Counted from the stretch's first letter, positions 1 through 8,312 are shown. The stretch is 64,000 bases of DNA from CAYRWR01 sp964428015 (GCA_964428015.1 CAYRWR010000009.1:1-64000); one strand, 5' to 3'. The notes: generated by a model from the sequence alone, not told the origin. A program made the numbers and translations.

Positions 1-1248
1 ATATAAAAGAGCATTTCCCACATACATTTTATTCTGAACATGAATTAACGAACCATAATTATATGCATTTCCGTACAAAGCCTCGCTTGTAAAAATAGAT
101 GGGGTATTATATAATCTGGTTAGTTCAGATGACCAAAAACTAGCATCCTCATGCCAATATCCATATACCCTTTTTAATGCGTGATATACTGAAAAATAAT
201 AAAATGTAGCAAGTCTGTGTGTATCTAAATCAACATCTACACCCCAGGATAAATTATTGGCAATATCATAATTCAGCATAAAATCAGCAGAAATTACAAT
301 TTCAGGAAAATCCTGAACTGCATCATCGTTTCTAATAAATTTTTTTTCTCCCTTTTGATATATGAAGGTTCCACCGATTTTCCTATTTTTTTCATTAGAA
401 AAATAGGCTGCCCTAATAGGCCTACCCTGTGGGTCAAATTGAAAATGCTCTTTACCGGCTACATATACATATTCCAAATATCCTTCCTTGCTGTTAAAAA
501 AAACTGACCCTTTTGGAGTGCCTAGCTGGACAATATTTTTATCTGCTAGAGAAATGGCTCCGAAAACAGTGGCATCATAACTAAATAGATCCTGTTGTCC
601 TTCCCTGGTTTCCTGAATAGGTGCATAAACACCCAGCCATGAAGCATCTGCGTAAGAAGTAATTTTATATTGATAATTTCTACCTGTCGTATTGTATATT
701 ACCGTTCCTTGAGGAATTAACATCCCCCCTAATTGCTCATATTTCTGTATATTGGACAGTGTGATGTTTACATTGGACATGCGTAGATCATATTCCTTTT
801 TTGTTTTCTTCTGGTATTCTTGCATCTGTTTTTGTTCTTCTTTTGTTAACATTGCCTCTTGCAAAGGTCCTGCAATTTGTTGTAAAATTCCATTTCTATC
901 TAATGTTTTAACCTCTCCAATATATGTCAAGTTTGTTTGCCACCAATAGTCATCCAATAAACCGATCTCAACTCTCGAAAATAAAAACATTACTCGGTAT
1001 TTATCATTTTCTTTCTTTAAGTATTCAGCATGAATTTCTTTTTTAATTTTTTCTAAATCTTCATCACTTGGTTCATCACCAGCATCAAAACGAACCTCAG
1101 CCGCGTTGGTGGATTTAGTGATGTTCTTGTACTGTTTCACAGGCTCGGTCTTCACGGACTGCTTTTGCCCGCAGGAGAATAGTGTTACAAGCAGTAAGTG
1201 GAAAATAACAAGAGTTATGGTAGAAAGATGTCGGGGGGAGGGGGTCAT
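1..1248 (-). CDS. Hypothetical lipoprotein, C-terminus cut by window edge
   Basis: The minus-strand frame is open for exactly 416 codons from ATG at 1248 to the window edge, so the C-terminus is missing. The start follows a GGAG box six bases upstream. The N-terminus is basic (MTPSPRH), then hydrophobic, then a lipobox LFSC, so an acylated envelope protein is expected. After the Cys comes a short lysine-rich linker and an acidic, lysine-rich segment, then a mostly beta-like body rich in Tyr and Gly (for example YIGEV, YLEYVYVAGKEHF). I recognise no family. Upstream in-frame ATG at 1332 would put residues before the signal peptide and is less likely. Confidence 0.75.
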   Translation of the reverse strand, partial: MTPSPRHLSTITLVIFHLLLVTLFSCGQKQSVKTEPVKQYKNITKSTNAAEVRFDAGDEPSDEDLEKIKKEIHAEYLKKENDKYRVMFLFSRVEIGLLDDYWWQTNLTYIGEVKTLDRNGILQQIAGPLQEAMLTKEEQKQMQEYQKKTKKEYDLRMSNVNITLSNIQKYEQLGGMLIPQGTVIYNTTGRNYQYKITSYADASWLGVYAPIQETREGQQDLFSYDATVFGAISLADKNIVQLGTPKGSVFFNSKEGYLEYVYVAGKEHFQFDPQGRPIRAAYFSNEKNRKIGGTFIYQKGEKKFIRNDDAVQDFPEIVISADFMLNYDIANNLSWGVDVDLDTHRLATFYYFSVYHALKRVYGYWHEDASFWSSELTRLYNTPSIFTSEALYGNAYNYGSLIHVQNKMYVGNALLY

Positions 1249-1547
1249 TTCAGGCTCCGATGCGGTTTTGATTATTGTACTTCCAGGCGGGGTAAAGTTG
1301 CAAGTTTCAGGGTGGATGCAGGGTGATGACATTTTCTAAATATACTGAGATTGTCGTTCTAAACTCACCACCCATTCGACAGGCTCAGGGCAGGCGCCGA
1401 CACAGAGGACGCTGAGGGTTGGTGATTGCAGATATCTGTTAAGGAGTCGACTGAGTCTAAATCATGAAACTATGGATGTGGTTAGGAAAAATGATCCTGT
1501 AATTTCAGGAGAATAGATGTGCCGACCTGGCTGTGAATGAGGGAAGT
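1249..1547. other. Gene-free spacer with a dispersed-repeat fragment
   Basis: No frame here has a credible gene with a ribosome-binding site. The only recognisable content is the repeat-like stretch at 1371-1416. The remainder is unremarkable AT-rich sequence between the lipoprotein gene and the end of the vapC-like gene. Confidence 0.5.
1371..1416. repeat. Dispersed intergenic repeat fragment
   Basis: On the minus strand this contains TGCCCTGAGCCTGTCGAA, a core I recognise as part of a short repeat widespread in intergenic DNA of many bacterial genomes. It is followed on the plus strand by GCCGACACAGAGGACGCTGAGG, whose first ten bases recur at 4690. It lies in a gene-free spacer. A copy count across the genome is needed to confirm it. 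Confidence 0.5.
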
Positions 1548-1946
1548 TTAATCTAAAATATCAATTCCCGCTTGTTTGGCTATTTTATTCAATTTCTTAT
1601 CCAGAGTGAGGAGTCTGGCACCTAGACGGCGGGCCAGGGTAAAGTACAACATGTCATAGGCGGAATGCCCCTGATGTACCGCCTCTTTTAAGGCTTCTTC
1701 ATTGTTTACGGAAATATCTACAAATTCATCCACCAGATCCTGAGCCAGATTCAATAATTCACTGCTTTGTTCAGGTTTGACCAACCCCGCTTGTATATAC
1801 TTCCACAGGGCATTGGCTGTTTCTATTTTATAGAGATCAGAACTGACCACTTTCTTGGATTGTGAGAGTTCCCGGATCAATTTTTGGCTGGAAGAACGTG
1901 ATAGTATTATCTCTATGCCCGCACTGGCATCCAGTACCACCGTCAT
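1548..1946 (-). CDS. PIN-domain toxin, VapC-like ribonuclease
   Basis: 132 residues, the normal size of VapC toxins, which are Mg-dependent ribonucleases of the PIN family. The acidic active-site set is visible: Asp6 in VLDAS, Glu42 in KIETANALWKY, Asp98 in SAYDMLYFTLA and Asp116 in LLTLDKKL. The ATG overlaps the stop of the upstream antitoxin gene by four bases (ATGA), giving coupled translation as in most toxin-antitoxin operons. Family assignment is firm. The RNA target cannot be told. All catalytic acids are present, so the toxin looks intact. Confidence 0.9.
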   Translation of the reverse strand: MTVVLDASAGIEIILSRSSSQKLIRELSQSKKVVSSDLYKIETANALWKYIQAGLVKPEQSSELLNLAQDLVDEFVDISVNNEEALKEAVHQGHSAYDMLYFTLARRLGARLLTLDKKLNKIAKQAGIDILD

Positions 1947-2188
1947 CGGTCTCTGTCCTCACGGATCAGTTCAGCCGGGTCAGGAAAGGTTTGGGCATTC
2001 GGTATATTCAGTGCACTGATTTTTTCCAGCACCTGTTTGCGTCGAGCCATACGTTCTTCCGTCAGATTGAGTGCTTTACGGAGCAGAACAATGGTCTCCT
2101 GAGCGATACTTCTGTTTTCTGACTGAGCCACTGTAGCCAGTTTTTCATACAGGTCTTCCGGAATATCCCTTACTTGTAATAACGGCAT
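1943..2188 (-). CDS. Ribbon-helix-helix antitoxin (FitA/VapB-like)
   Basis: 81 residues starting at ATG 2188, which has GGAGAAG about five bases upstream. The longer frame starting at 2236 would begin inside the -35 box and is rejected. The N-terminus MPLLQVRDIPEDLYEKLATVA fits a FitA-type ribbon-helix-helix DNA-binding domain, followed by a helix and an acidic, proline-containing tail (FPDPAELIREDRDR) that would wrap the toxin. It is transcribed first and overlaps the toxin start. Such antitoxins neutralise the PIN toxin and repress their own promoter; the inverted repeat at 2202-2227 is the obvious operator. Confidence 0.87.
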   Translation of the reverse strand: MPLLQVRDIPEDLYEKLATVAQSENRSIAQETIVLLRKALNLTEERMARRKQVLEKISALNIPNAQTFPDPAELIREDRDR

Positions 2189-2201
2189 AATTTCTTCTCC
2201 A

Positions 2202-2236
2202 TATGCAAATATAATGCAATCTGCATACAATGTCAA
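2202..2236 (-). promoter_or_regulatory. Toxin-antitoxin promoter with inverted-repeat operator
   Basis: The minus strand carries TTGACA (2231-2236), a 17-base spacer and TATATT (2208-2213). An inverted repeat TATGCA-N14-TGCATA (2202-2207 and 2222-2227) spans the spacer and -10 box, so a bound antitoxin would block polymerase. The implied transcript starts near 2201, leaving about 13 bases before the ATG at 2188. Confidence 0.8.
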
Positions 2237-2362
2237 GAAATACCCAGATAGCTGATTTCTGTTGAGGATTCAACTAGACACATACCCCCTGGTATCAAAC
2301 CAGCTCCCATCACGAAGTGATACAGAGCCACCCCTGATTCACTCCGTGCCCCCTCTCCTCCG

Positions 2363-2395
2363 AGCCCGAAGGGCGAAACCCATTCGCCCCTACAA
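2363..2395. repeat. GTAGGGGCGAA-type hairpin repeat
   Basis: The minus strand reads GTAGGGGCGAA followed by TGGGT and TTCGCCC: a perfect seven-base stem (2371-2377 with 2383-2389) and a five-base loop. The GTAGGGGCG core is a known type of short dispersed hairpin repeat in bacterial genomes. No T-run follows, so it is not a good terminator. It sits in the gene-poor stretch 2237-2467 between the antitoxin promoter and the amylase gene; nothing else there is recognisable. Confidence 0.5.
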
Positions 2396-2460
2396 TAATC
2401 TGTAAATCAAAGAAAAGCCATCCAATATTGAGAAATCTAAATCCCTCAGCATTCCCCCCT

Positions 2461-2489
2461 TTCGACTTTAGACTTTTGACTTTCGACTA
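2461..2489. repeat. Short GACTTT tandem repeat overlapping amylase 3' end
   Basis: The plus strand reads as four imperfect repeats of a GACTTT unit (CGACTTTAGACTTTTGACTT and onward). It supplies the last codons (SRKSKV) and the stop of the amylase gene, so the repeat has become coding at its edge. Confidence 0.6.
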
Positions 2490-3832
2490 ATCACTCTGCC
2501 CCAGCAGCCCGGTATCTCCACCTCCAGACCGGACTGGGCCCACAGGGTGGTTCCCGGTTCCAGCAGGTCGTTCCACTGACCCTCTATTCCCTCCAGCTTC
2601 ACCCGCACCGGCTCGTCCCTGAGGTTGAGGCAGACCAGCACCTGCCGGCCCTGGTACTCCCTGAGGTAGACATAGTACTCATTCTGCACCAGTACATTGC
2701 GGAAGTTCCCGTAGCGCAGAGCGGGGCTGTCGCTCCTGAGCGCAGCCAGGCGGCTGATCGTGTCCCGTATATCGTCGGGGTAGTCGCGGTACATAGCTTC
2801 CAGTTCCAGCGCGGGGCGCAGGTCCTTGTCGCCCGGCCCGCCTTTGCGTCCCTGGATGCCCCACTCGCTGCCGTAGTACAGGCTGGGTACGCCCGGCATG
2901 GTGAACAGCAGGATGAGCGAGGGGAAGATGTGCTCCCGTTTTTTAATGAGGGAGCCGAACCGGTCCACGTCATGGTTGTCCATAAAGTTGTACAGCTCCA
3001 TGTCACAGTATATCCCGGGGTCGGTGAACTGGCGGCCCAGGGCGTAGGCGATCTCGAAGTAGTTGCGGTCGTTATGGCTGGACCAGATGCCCTTGAAGCA
3101 CTCGTAGTTGGTCACGCCGTCCAGGAGGCCGGGAGCGGTCCAGCGCCGGTAGTCCCCGTGCACCACCTCCCCCATCAGCCAGAATCCGGGGCGCTGCTCC
3201 CGGCTGGCGCGTCCCAGCTCCGCCATAAAGTCAAAGTCCAGCACATCCGCCGCGTCCAGGCGCAGTCCGTCGATGTCAAACTCCTCTATCCAGTAAGCCA
3301 CCGCCTCCAGCAGATGACGCTTCACGGCGGGGTTACTCAGATTGAGATTGGGCAGATTATAGTGGCCGTCCCAGCAGCGGTAGGTGAAGCCATCCCCGTA
3401 GGGAGAGCGGCCCTGCCAGTCCAGGTGGTAGTAGTCCCGGTACTGGGACTCCCCGCCCCGGCGCATTATGTCCTGAAAGGCGAAAAAGTGGCGGCTGGTG
3501 TGGTTGAACACCCCGTCCAGGATGACATGGATACCGGCCTGGTGCAGCTCAGCCACTACCCGCTTGAGGGTGTCGTTATTGCCCAGGCGGCGGTCCACGT
3601 GGTAGTAGGACACGGTATCATAGCCGTGGCTCTCTGACTCGAAGAGCGGCCCCAGGTACAGGGCATTGACCCCCAGGGACTGCATGTGAGGTATCCAGTC
3701 GATGATTTTGAGCAGTCGTTCCTGCATGGGGGACTGGTAGTCATTATGCAGAGGGGCTCCGCAAAACCCCAGGGGATAGATGTGGTAAAAGACCGCGTCC
3801 CGGGCCTTAAAGGTAGTTGCTTCTCTGGTCAT
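2468..3832 (-). CDS. Alpha-amylase family (GH13) glucanohydrolase
   Basis: 454 residues with the four GH13 signatures: DGVFNH at 106-111, RLDAAD with nucleophile Asp193, MGEVVHG with acid/base Glu222, and FMDNHD with the third catalytic Asp288. It has no signal peptide, so it is probably a cytoplasmic maltodextrin-hydrolysing enzyme of the neopullulanase/cyclomaltodextrinase/maltogenic type. A short C-terminal beta domain (about 375-450) follows the barrel. The N-terminal dimerisation domain typical of neopullulanases is absent. The ATG has an AGGAG seven bases upstream. The gene is clearly richer in G+C than its neighbours and sits with tetR, suggesting joint transfer. Its last residues are encoded in a short repeat. 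Confidence 0.9.
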   Translation of the reverse strand: MTREATTFKARDAVFYHIYPLGFCGAPLHNDYQSPMQERLLKIIDWIPHMQSLGVNALYLGPLFESESHGYDTVSYYHVDRRLGNNDTLKRVVAELHQAGIHVILDGVFNHTSRHFFAFQDIMRRGGESQYRDYYHLDWQGRSPYGDGFTYRCWDGHYNLPNLNLSNPAVKRHLLEAVAYWIEEFDIDGLRLDAADVLDFDFMAELGRASREQRPGFWLMGEVVHGDYRRWTAPGLLDGVTNYECFKGIWSSHNDRNYFEIAYALGRQFTDPGIYCDMELYNFMDNHDVDRFGSLIKKREHIFPSLILLFTMPGVPSLYYGSEWGIQGRKGGPGDKDLRPALELEAMYRDYPDDIRDTISRLAALRSDSPALRYGNFRNVLVQNEYYVYLREYQGRQVLVCLNLRDEPVRVKLEGIEGQWNDLLEPGTTLWAQSGLEVEIPGCWGRVISRKSKV

Positions 3833-3851
3833 TATATTCTCCTTTTTTATA

Positions 3852-3881
3852 TACTTACCGTTCGGTATACTAACACGTCAA
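3852..3881 (-). promoter_or_regulatory. Amylase promoter with TetR-type operator
   Basis: The 57-base gap between tetR and the amylase gene carries CGGTATACT (3863-3871) preceded by TT and ACCG, one intact and one degenerate half of the palindrome found upstream of tetR. A TTGACG -35 box lies at 3876-3881 on the minus strand, with an AT-rich -10 region just downstream of the operator. A repressor bound here would sit between the promoter boxes, so the amylase likely has its own regulated promoter. Confidence 0.7.
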
Positions 3882-3889
3882 AAAAAAGC

Positions 3890-4462
3890 TCAGCTGAAGA
3901 TGCCGTGCATAAACTGGTGGCAGGCGGTATAGGCCGTCTCCCGGTCCAGTTTGATCTCGCGCCGGTTGGTAAAATAAAACCCTATATAGGTCTGGATCAT
4001 GCCGTAAAAGCTCATGGCATAGCGCCGGCTGCGTCCCTTCATATTGCCGTGCTGCTCTTCCGCCTCTTTAAACATCTTTTCCAGTAGTCCATACTCCCGG
4101 GTCTTGTATTCCTCCAGGATGCGGGCAAACTCGCTCTCCCGCGCCTCCCAGGGCGAAATCATAGTCAGCTTCACAAAGTCCTCATCCTGGAGGGCAAACT
4201 CAAACCAGCACAGCGCCGTATCCATCAGGCTCTTCACCAGATCCCTCTGATAGGCGGTAGCCCCTTCCAGGCGGGTCAGAAAATCGCGGGATCTTTCCTC
4301 CATCAGGGTACGCAGCAGCCCGGCCTTAGAGCCGAAGTAGTGGTACAGGGTGGGCTTGGTCACTCCGGCACTCTCCACCAGCTCCTGCACCCCCACATTG
4401 GCATAGCCCTGCAGGGAAAATAACCGGACAGCCTGGTCCAGCAGTTCTTCTCGTTTACTCAT
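3890..4462 (-). CDS. TetR/AcrR family transcriptional regulator
   Basis: 190 residues, a normal TetR length. The N-terminal domain (1-50) shows the family helix-turn-helix: LFSLQGYANVGVQELVESAG then VTKPTLYHYFGSKAGLL. The C-terminal ligand domain is helical and unremarkable; the ligand cannot be deduced, though a maltodextrin-related signal is possible given the neighbour. Near-identical operator halves before this gene and before the amylase gene suggest it represses itself and the amylase. The ATG has no Shine-Dalgarno sequence, and the promoter predicts a transcript starting at the A of the ATG, so the mRNA is probably leaderless. Confidence 0.9.
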   Translation of the reverse strand: MSKREELLDQAVRLFSLQGYANVGVQELVESAGVTKPTLYHYFGSKAGLLRTLMEERSRDFLTRLEGATAYQRDLVKSLMDTALCWFEFALQDEDFVKLTMISPWEARESEFARILEEYKTREYGLLEKMFKEAEEQHGNMKGRSRRYAMSFYGMIQTYIGFYFTNRREIKLDRETAYTACHQFMHGIFS

Positions 4463-4468
4463 AGAGAT

Positions 4469-4497
4469 AGTATACCGCTCGGTATACTTTTTGTCAA
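4469..4497 (-). promoter_or_regulatory. tetR promoter overlapped by a perfect operator
   Basis: On the minus strand TTGACA (4492-4497), 17 bases, then TATACT (4469-4474). The palindrome AGTATACCG-CT-CGGTATACT (4469-4488), with nine-base perfect arms, covers the -10 box and most of the spacer. Only six bases separate the -10 box from the ATG at 4462, placing the predicted start of transcription on the start codon. Confidence 0.88.
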
Positions 4498-4790
4498 GGA
4501 AAAAGAAAGAAAGTTTAATGGCATAAGAGGAAGGAGAAATATACCAAAGCGGTATTGCCTGAGCCCCTGCTGAACTACCCCATTTCTCCTGATTGAGGCG
4601 TCTTCCGCCGCCGCGGGACAGGAGAGGGTGGTGCCCCCTCGCGGGTTATCCCTTCTCACCGGAGCATCTATCACCACTACTTCTGCACAGGCCGACACAG
4701 GGGCGACTCCCTGACCGCCTGGGCGGTGCCTGATTTATTGTTCCCACCAGTTCTAATGACTCAATAATCTGATAATTTTCCTAGTTTTTA
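4498..4790. other. Gene-free spacer with G+C-rich insert
   Basis: No supported gene. An AT-rich edge surrounds a G+C-rich block at about 4560-4735 containing GCCGACACAGGGGCG, which resembles part of the repeat at 1396-1410, and a hairpin ACCGCC-TG-GGCGGT near 4714-4727. A minus-strand open frame (4459-4698) runs through the tetR promoter and is not credible. Confidence 0.45.
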
Positions 4791-4818
4791 TTGACTTAAT
4801 AAATGACTGCATTAAAAT
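4791..4818 (+). promoter_or_regulatory. Promoter of the hybrid histidine kinase gene
   Basis: TTGACT (4791-4796), a 16-base spacer and TAAAAT (4813-4818), just before the kinase gene's GGAG box at 4825-4828. Confidence 0.6.
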
Positions 4819-4833
4819 TTACTTGGAGTGTGG

Positions 4834-7797
4834 ATGAAAAATCTCTTTTCAGATTCTTTTTCAAAAGAATTGTTCCAAAATAGCCTGTCTGGTATACTCA
4901 TTTTGGATCATACCGGAAAAATACTCACCTCCAATCCCTCCATCACCAGACTACTGGGATATACTCCTTCAGACCTGCAGGATAGTTCTGTATCAGCGAT
5001 ACTTTCAGACAAGTCCGGTTTGAGCCAGTTTCTGCATCCCACCCACCAGGCCATCGATATATCCTTGATTCTGAAAGATCAATCCAGGCATATCTTCCCA
5101 ATAGAAATCATACCCTTTCACTCCCTGGATCAAAAATTACTATTAGTCATGATTTCCAATTTAGATGCCGAGACCCTGGATCGCCTGCAGGAGACTCAGG
5201 CCCAGTTTCAACAGATTTTCAATACCAACCAGGCAGTCAAACTGGTGATAGATCCCGAAGACGGCCGCATATTGTTGGCTAATAAAGCTGCCTGTGCCTT
5301 TTACGGTTATGACCAGGCCACCCTGACCAGTATGAAAATCACCCAAATCAACACCCTTTCACCTCAGGAAGTGAAGCAGGAGATGGATAAGGCCAAATCC
5401 GAAAACAGACTCCACTTCAACTTTCAGCACAGGCTGGCTTCGGGTGAGATCCGGGATGTTGAGGTTTATTCCGGACCTATTTTTTACCAACACCGTACCG
5501 TTCTCTTTTCTATCATCCATGATGTCAGTGAACGAAGATCCAGTGAAGTCCGCTGGCAGTTCGCCCTGGAGGGCAGTGACCTGGGGATTTTTGACTGGTA
5601 TCCTCAGGAAAACAAAATCTTTTTTTCACAGCGCTGGAAGACTATGCTGGGATATAGTGAAGATGAAATACAAAATGACTTTCAGGAATGGGATAAAAGA
5701 CTGCATCCCTATGACAGGGAAAGAACCTATCATGATGTCGAACTGCATTTATCCGGGAAAACGGAATTTTATAAAAATGAACACCGGCTATTATGCAAAG
5801 ACGGCAGTTATAAGTGGATCCAGGCCAGAGGCAAGATCATGTCCTATACTCCCGAAGGTAAACCGGAGAGAATGATCGGCACTCATATGGATATCACAGA
5901 AAGAAAACAGGCGGAATATTACCTGGATTCCTTCTTGGAAAACCGGGAAGAATCTATCTGGACGATTGATAGAAATTATTGTTTCGTCCTTTTCAATCAA
6001 TATTTTGCTCAGGCCTATTTTTCAGCCTATGGGGTTAAACTGGAAAAAGGGTTGAATGCACTGTCCATCCTCAGTCCCTACCTCAGAGATTTCTGGGAAC
6101 CTAAATACACTAAGGGGCTTCAAGGGGAACGGCAAACATTTTTCTTTTCGGAAACCCTGGAGGGCGTCCTACGTCATTTTCAGATCATACTTAATCCCAT
6201 TCTGATCGATGATGAGATTATAGGAGCATCGGTAATCAGTGTGGACGTCTCACAACGTATCGAAAATGAAGAGTCTCTGCGTAAGTGCCAGGAACAGCTG
6301 CGCACCTTCGCTTCCCATTTCAACGGGGTAGCTTTTATTATCAACAAAGAAGGTATTTTCCAGCTATCCGAAGGTAAAGGGTTGTCCGGTCTGGGGCTCA
6401 AGCCGGGCCAGGTGGTGGGGATATCAGTTTATGATGTCTATAAAGATTATCCAGAAATACTGAACCAGATCAGGCGGACTTTGGCCGGGGAGATGGTTAA
6501 CTCTATTTTGGATATGGGACCCATCATTTTTGATATCAATTACCAGCCTCTATATGATGATAAAGGCTGTATATCAGGCCTGCTGGGACTGGCCAATGAT
6601 ATCACGGAAAAGGTCAAAGCAGAAAAAGCTCTAAGACAGAGCCAGGAAGACCTGCGTCAGGCTGAGAAAATGCAGGCTATAGGCCAGCTGGCCGGCGGAG
6701 TGGCTCATGATTTTAATAATCAGCTAGCCGGTATCATGGGTTTCGCTGAAATTTTAAAAATGGAATTAGCTGATAATCCGGATTTATATAGCCTGGCTGA
6801 GAATATCATTCTGGGGGCGCAGCGCTCCTCTGATCTTACCTCCCAACTTCTGGCTTTTGCCCGCAAAGGCAAATACACTTCAGAATCTATTGATATGCAT
6901 GAACTCATTGTGGAGGTAGTTACCATACTGGAACATACCATTGACAAAAAAATAAAACTGGCCACAGATTTCCAGGCTCAGCATTCCCTGATTCAGGGAG
7001 ACCCTTCACAGCTGCAGAACGCTATCATGAACCTGGCACTCAATGCCCGCGATGCCATGCCCCAGGGTGGTCAAATGAAGTTTGTCACACACAATCACAA
7101 AATACTGCCTACCGAATGCGCTGCCTTACCTTTCAATGTTACTCCCGGAGACTTTATCAGTATAACCATATCAGACACAGGAACCGGCATTACTGAAGAA
7201 GTTCAAAAGAAAATGTTTGAGCCCTTTTTTACTACCAAAGACCAGGGCAAAGGTACCGGCATGGGCCTGGCCGCAGTATATGGTACGGTAAAAAATCATG
7301 ACGGGATTATCAGGGTCAAAAGCACCCTGGGGACAGGTACGGATATAACCATTTTGTTACCCCTGGCTCCCAGTCAGACCAAACCTAAAAAAACCGGAAA
7401 AAAGACAGAAAATGAAAGAAAATATATCGGCCGCATACTCTTTATCGATGATGAACCTCTGGTCCAGGCCAGCTGTAAATCCATGCTGGAAAAACTGGGC
7501 TATTATGCTACAGTTTTTGGTAACGGCAAAGATGCTGTCCAATTCTATCAGAAAAACTGGAAAAATATAGACCTGGTCCTGCTGGATATGGTCATGCCGG
7601 AATTAGACGGCCATCAGGTTTTTAATCAGATGAAAAAGATCAATCCCAAAGTCAAGGTAATTCTCTCCAGCGGATTCAGCCTGGAAGGTGAAGCCCACGA
7701 AATCCTAAAAAAAGGTGTGAAGAGATTTATTCACAAACCTTTTCGCATGACAGAACTAGCCCAGGTAATTGAAGCGGTACTCACGGAATTGCAGTAA
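4834..7797 (+). CDS. Multi-PAS hybrid sensor histidine kinase
   Basis: 987 residues, with no membrane segment visible, so a cytoplasmic sensor. About five PAS-type modules fill residues 10-600; the third, with its WIQARGKI and GTHMDITERKQAE ending, is a PAS_3/PAC type. The kinase core follows: phospho-acceptor His625 in GGVAHDFNN, N-box NLALNARDAMPQGG, G1 ISDTGTGI, F-box FEPFFTTK and G2 GKGTGMGLAAVYG. A C-terminal receiver domain starts at RILFIDDEP, with phospho-acceptor Asp918 in LLDMVMPELDG. The GTG at 4828 overlaps the GGAG box, so ATG 4834 is the start. No output domain or dedicated partner is adjacent, so a separate phosphotransfer protein is expected. The signal is unknown. Confidence 0.93.
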   Translation: MKNLFSDSFSKELFQNSLSGILILDHTGKILTSNPSITRLLGYTPSDLQDSSVSAILSDKSGLSQFLHPTHQAIDISLILKDQSRHIFPIEIIPFHSLDQKLLLVMISNLDAETLDRLQETQAQFQQIFNTNQAVKLVIDPEDGRILLANKAACAFYGYDQATLTSMKITQINTLSPQEVKQEMDKAKSENRLHFNFQHRLASGEIRDVEVYSGPIFYQHRTVLFSIIHDVSERRSSEVRWQFALEGSDLGIFDWYPQENKIFFSQRWKTMLGYSEDEIQNDFQEWDKRLHPYDRERTYHDVELHLSGKTEFYKNEHRLLCKDGSYKWIQARGKIMSYTPEGKPERMIGTHMDITERKQAEYYLDSFLENREESIWTIDRNYCFVLFNQYFAQAYFSAYGVKLEKGLNALSILSPYLRDFWEPKYTKGLQGERQTFFFSETLEGVLRHFQIILNPILIDDEIIGASVISVDVSQRIENEESLRKCQEQLRTFASHFNGVAFIINKEGIFQLSEGKGLSGLGLKPGQVVGISVYDVYKDYPEILNQIRRTLAGEMVNSILDMGPIIFDINYQPLYDDKGCISGLLGLANDITEKVKAEKALRQSQEDLRQAEKMQAIGQLAGGVAHDFNNQLAGIMGFAEILKMELADNPDLYSLAENIILGAQRSSDLTSQLLAFARKGKYTSESIDMHELIVEVVTILEHTIDKKIKLATDFQAQHSLIQGDPSQLQNAIMNLALNARDAMPQGGQMKFVTHNHKILPTECAALPFNVTPGDFISITISDTGTGITEEVQKKMFEPFFTTKDQGKGTGMGLAAVYGTVKNHDGIIRVKSTLGTGTDITILLPLAPSQTKPKKTGKKTENERKYIGRILFIDDEPLVQASCKSMLEKLGYYATVFGNGKDAVQFYQKNWKNIDLVLLDMVMPELDGHQVFNQMKKINPKVKVILSSGFSLEGEAHEILKKGVKRFIHKPFRMTELAQVIEAVLTELQ

Positions 7798-7897
7798 TAA
7801 CGCCCCCCTGATCAGGTCCGTCCCGTCTATTAAATTTCAGGGGATATTTTAACCTTCGAAAATAATCTGTGTTAAAATTAACCGTGGATTTTGCTTT

Positions 7898-8266
7898 TTA
7901 ACCCCCGGCTTTTTTAATGTATTGCGCGACTTGAGCAAACCCATTATCCAACGCAAATCCAAAAGCAGTCAGACCGGATTTTGACTGGACATTGAGCCGG
8001 GCTCCGGCGGCAATCAGGATTTTTACTATCTCCAGTTCATTTCTACCGGCGGCGAGCATCAATGCGGTCTGCCCCCATTTATCGGTTTTATTCAGATCCA
8101 CCCTGGCTTTTACCAGCTCCCTGACTATTTCCTTATTTCCATTATCCACAGCCAGCAAAAGGAGCGTCATGCCATTACTGTCCGCTTGGTTCACATCACC
8201 TTTCCGTTTTATATAATTTCTAACAGTAGAGACATCACCTGTTTTTACAGCTTTAACAATATCCAT
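7898..8266 (-). CDS. Small ankyrin-repeat protein
   Basis: 122 residues made of about three and a half ankyrin repeats. The consensus is clear in GMTLLLLAVDNGNKEIVRELV, GQTALMLAAGRNELEIVKIL and GLTAFGFALDNGFAQVAQY, with DLNKTDKWG and RLNVQSKSG turns. There is no signal peptide, so it is a cytoplasmic protein-binding scaffold whose partner is unknown. The start at 8266 has GGGGAGG seven bases upstream. It lies 46 bases downstream of the MazE-FliG fusion gene on the same strand and could be co-transcribed, making that fusion a candidate partner. Confidence 0.85.
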   Translation of the reverse strand: MDIVKAVKTGDVSTVRNYIKRKGDVNQADSNGMTLLLLAVDNGNKEIVRELVKARVDLNKTDKWGQTALMLAAGRNELEIVKILIAAGARLNVQSKSGLTAFGFALDNGFAQVAQYIKKAGG

Positions 8267-8312
8267 TTGTCATCCTCCCCTGATACTGTATCTTAAGGAA
8301 ATATAGAGATGT

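Noticed and set aside
2930..3637. 235-codon plus-strand frame inside the amylase gene
   Set aside because: Antisense shadow of a G+C-rich gene; no ribosome-binding site or domain.
4459..4698. 79-codon minus-strand frame upstream of tetR
   Set aside because: It runs through the tetR promoter and operator and has no plausible protein features.
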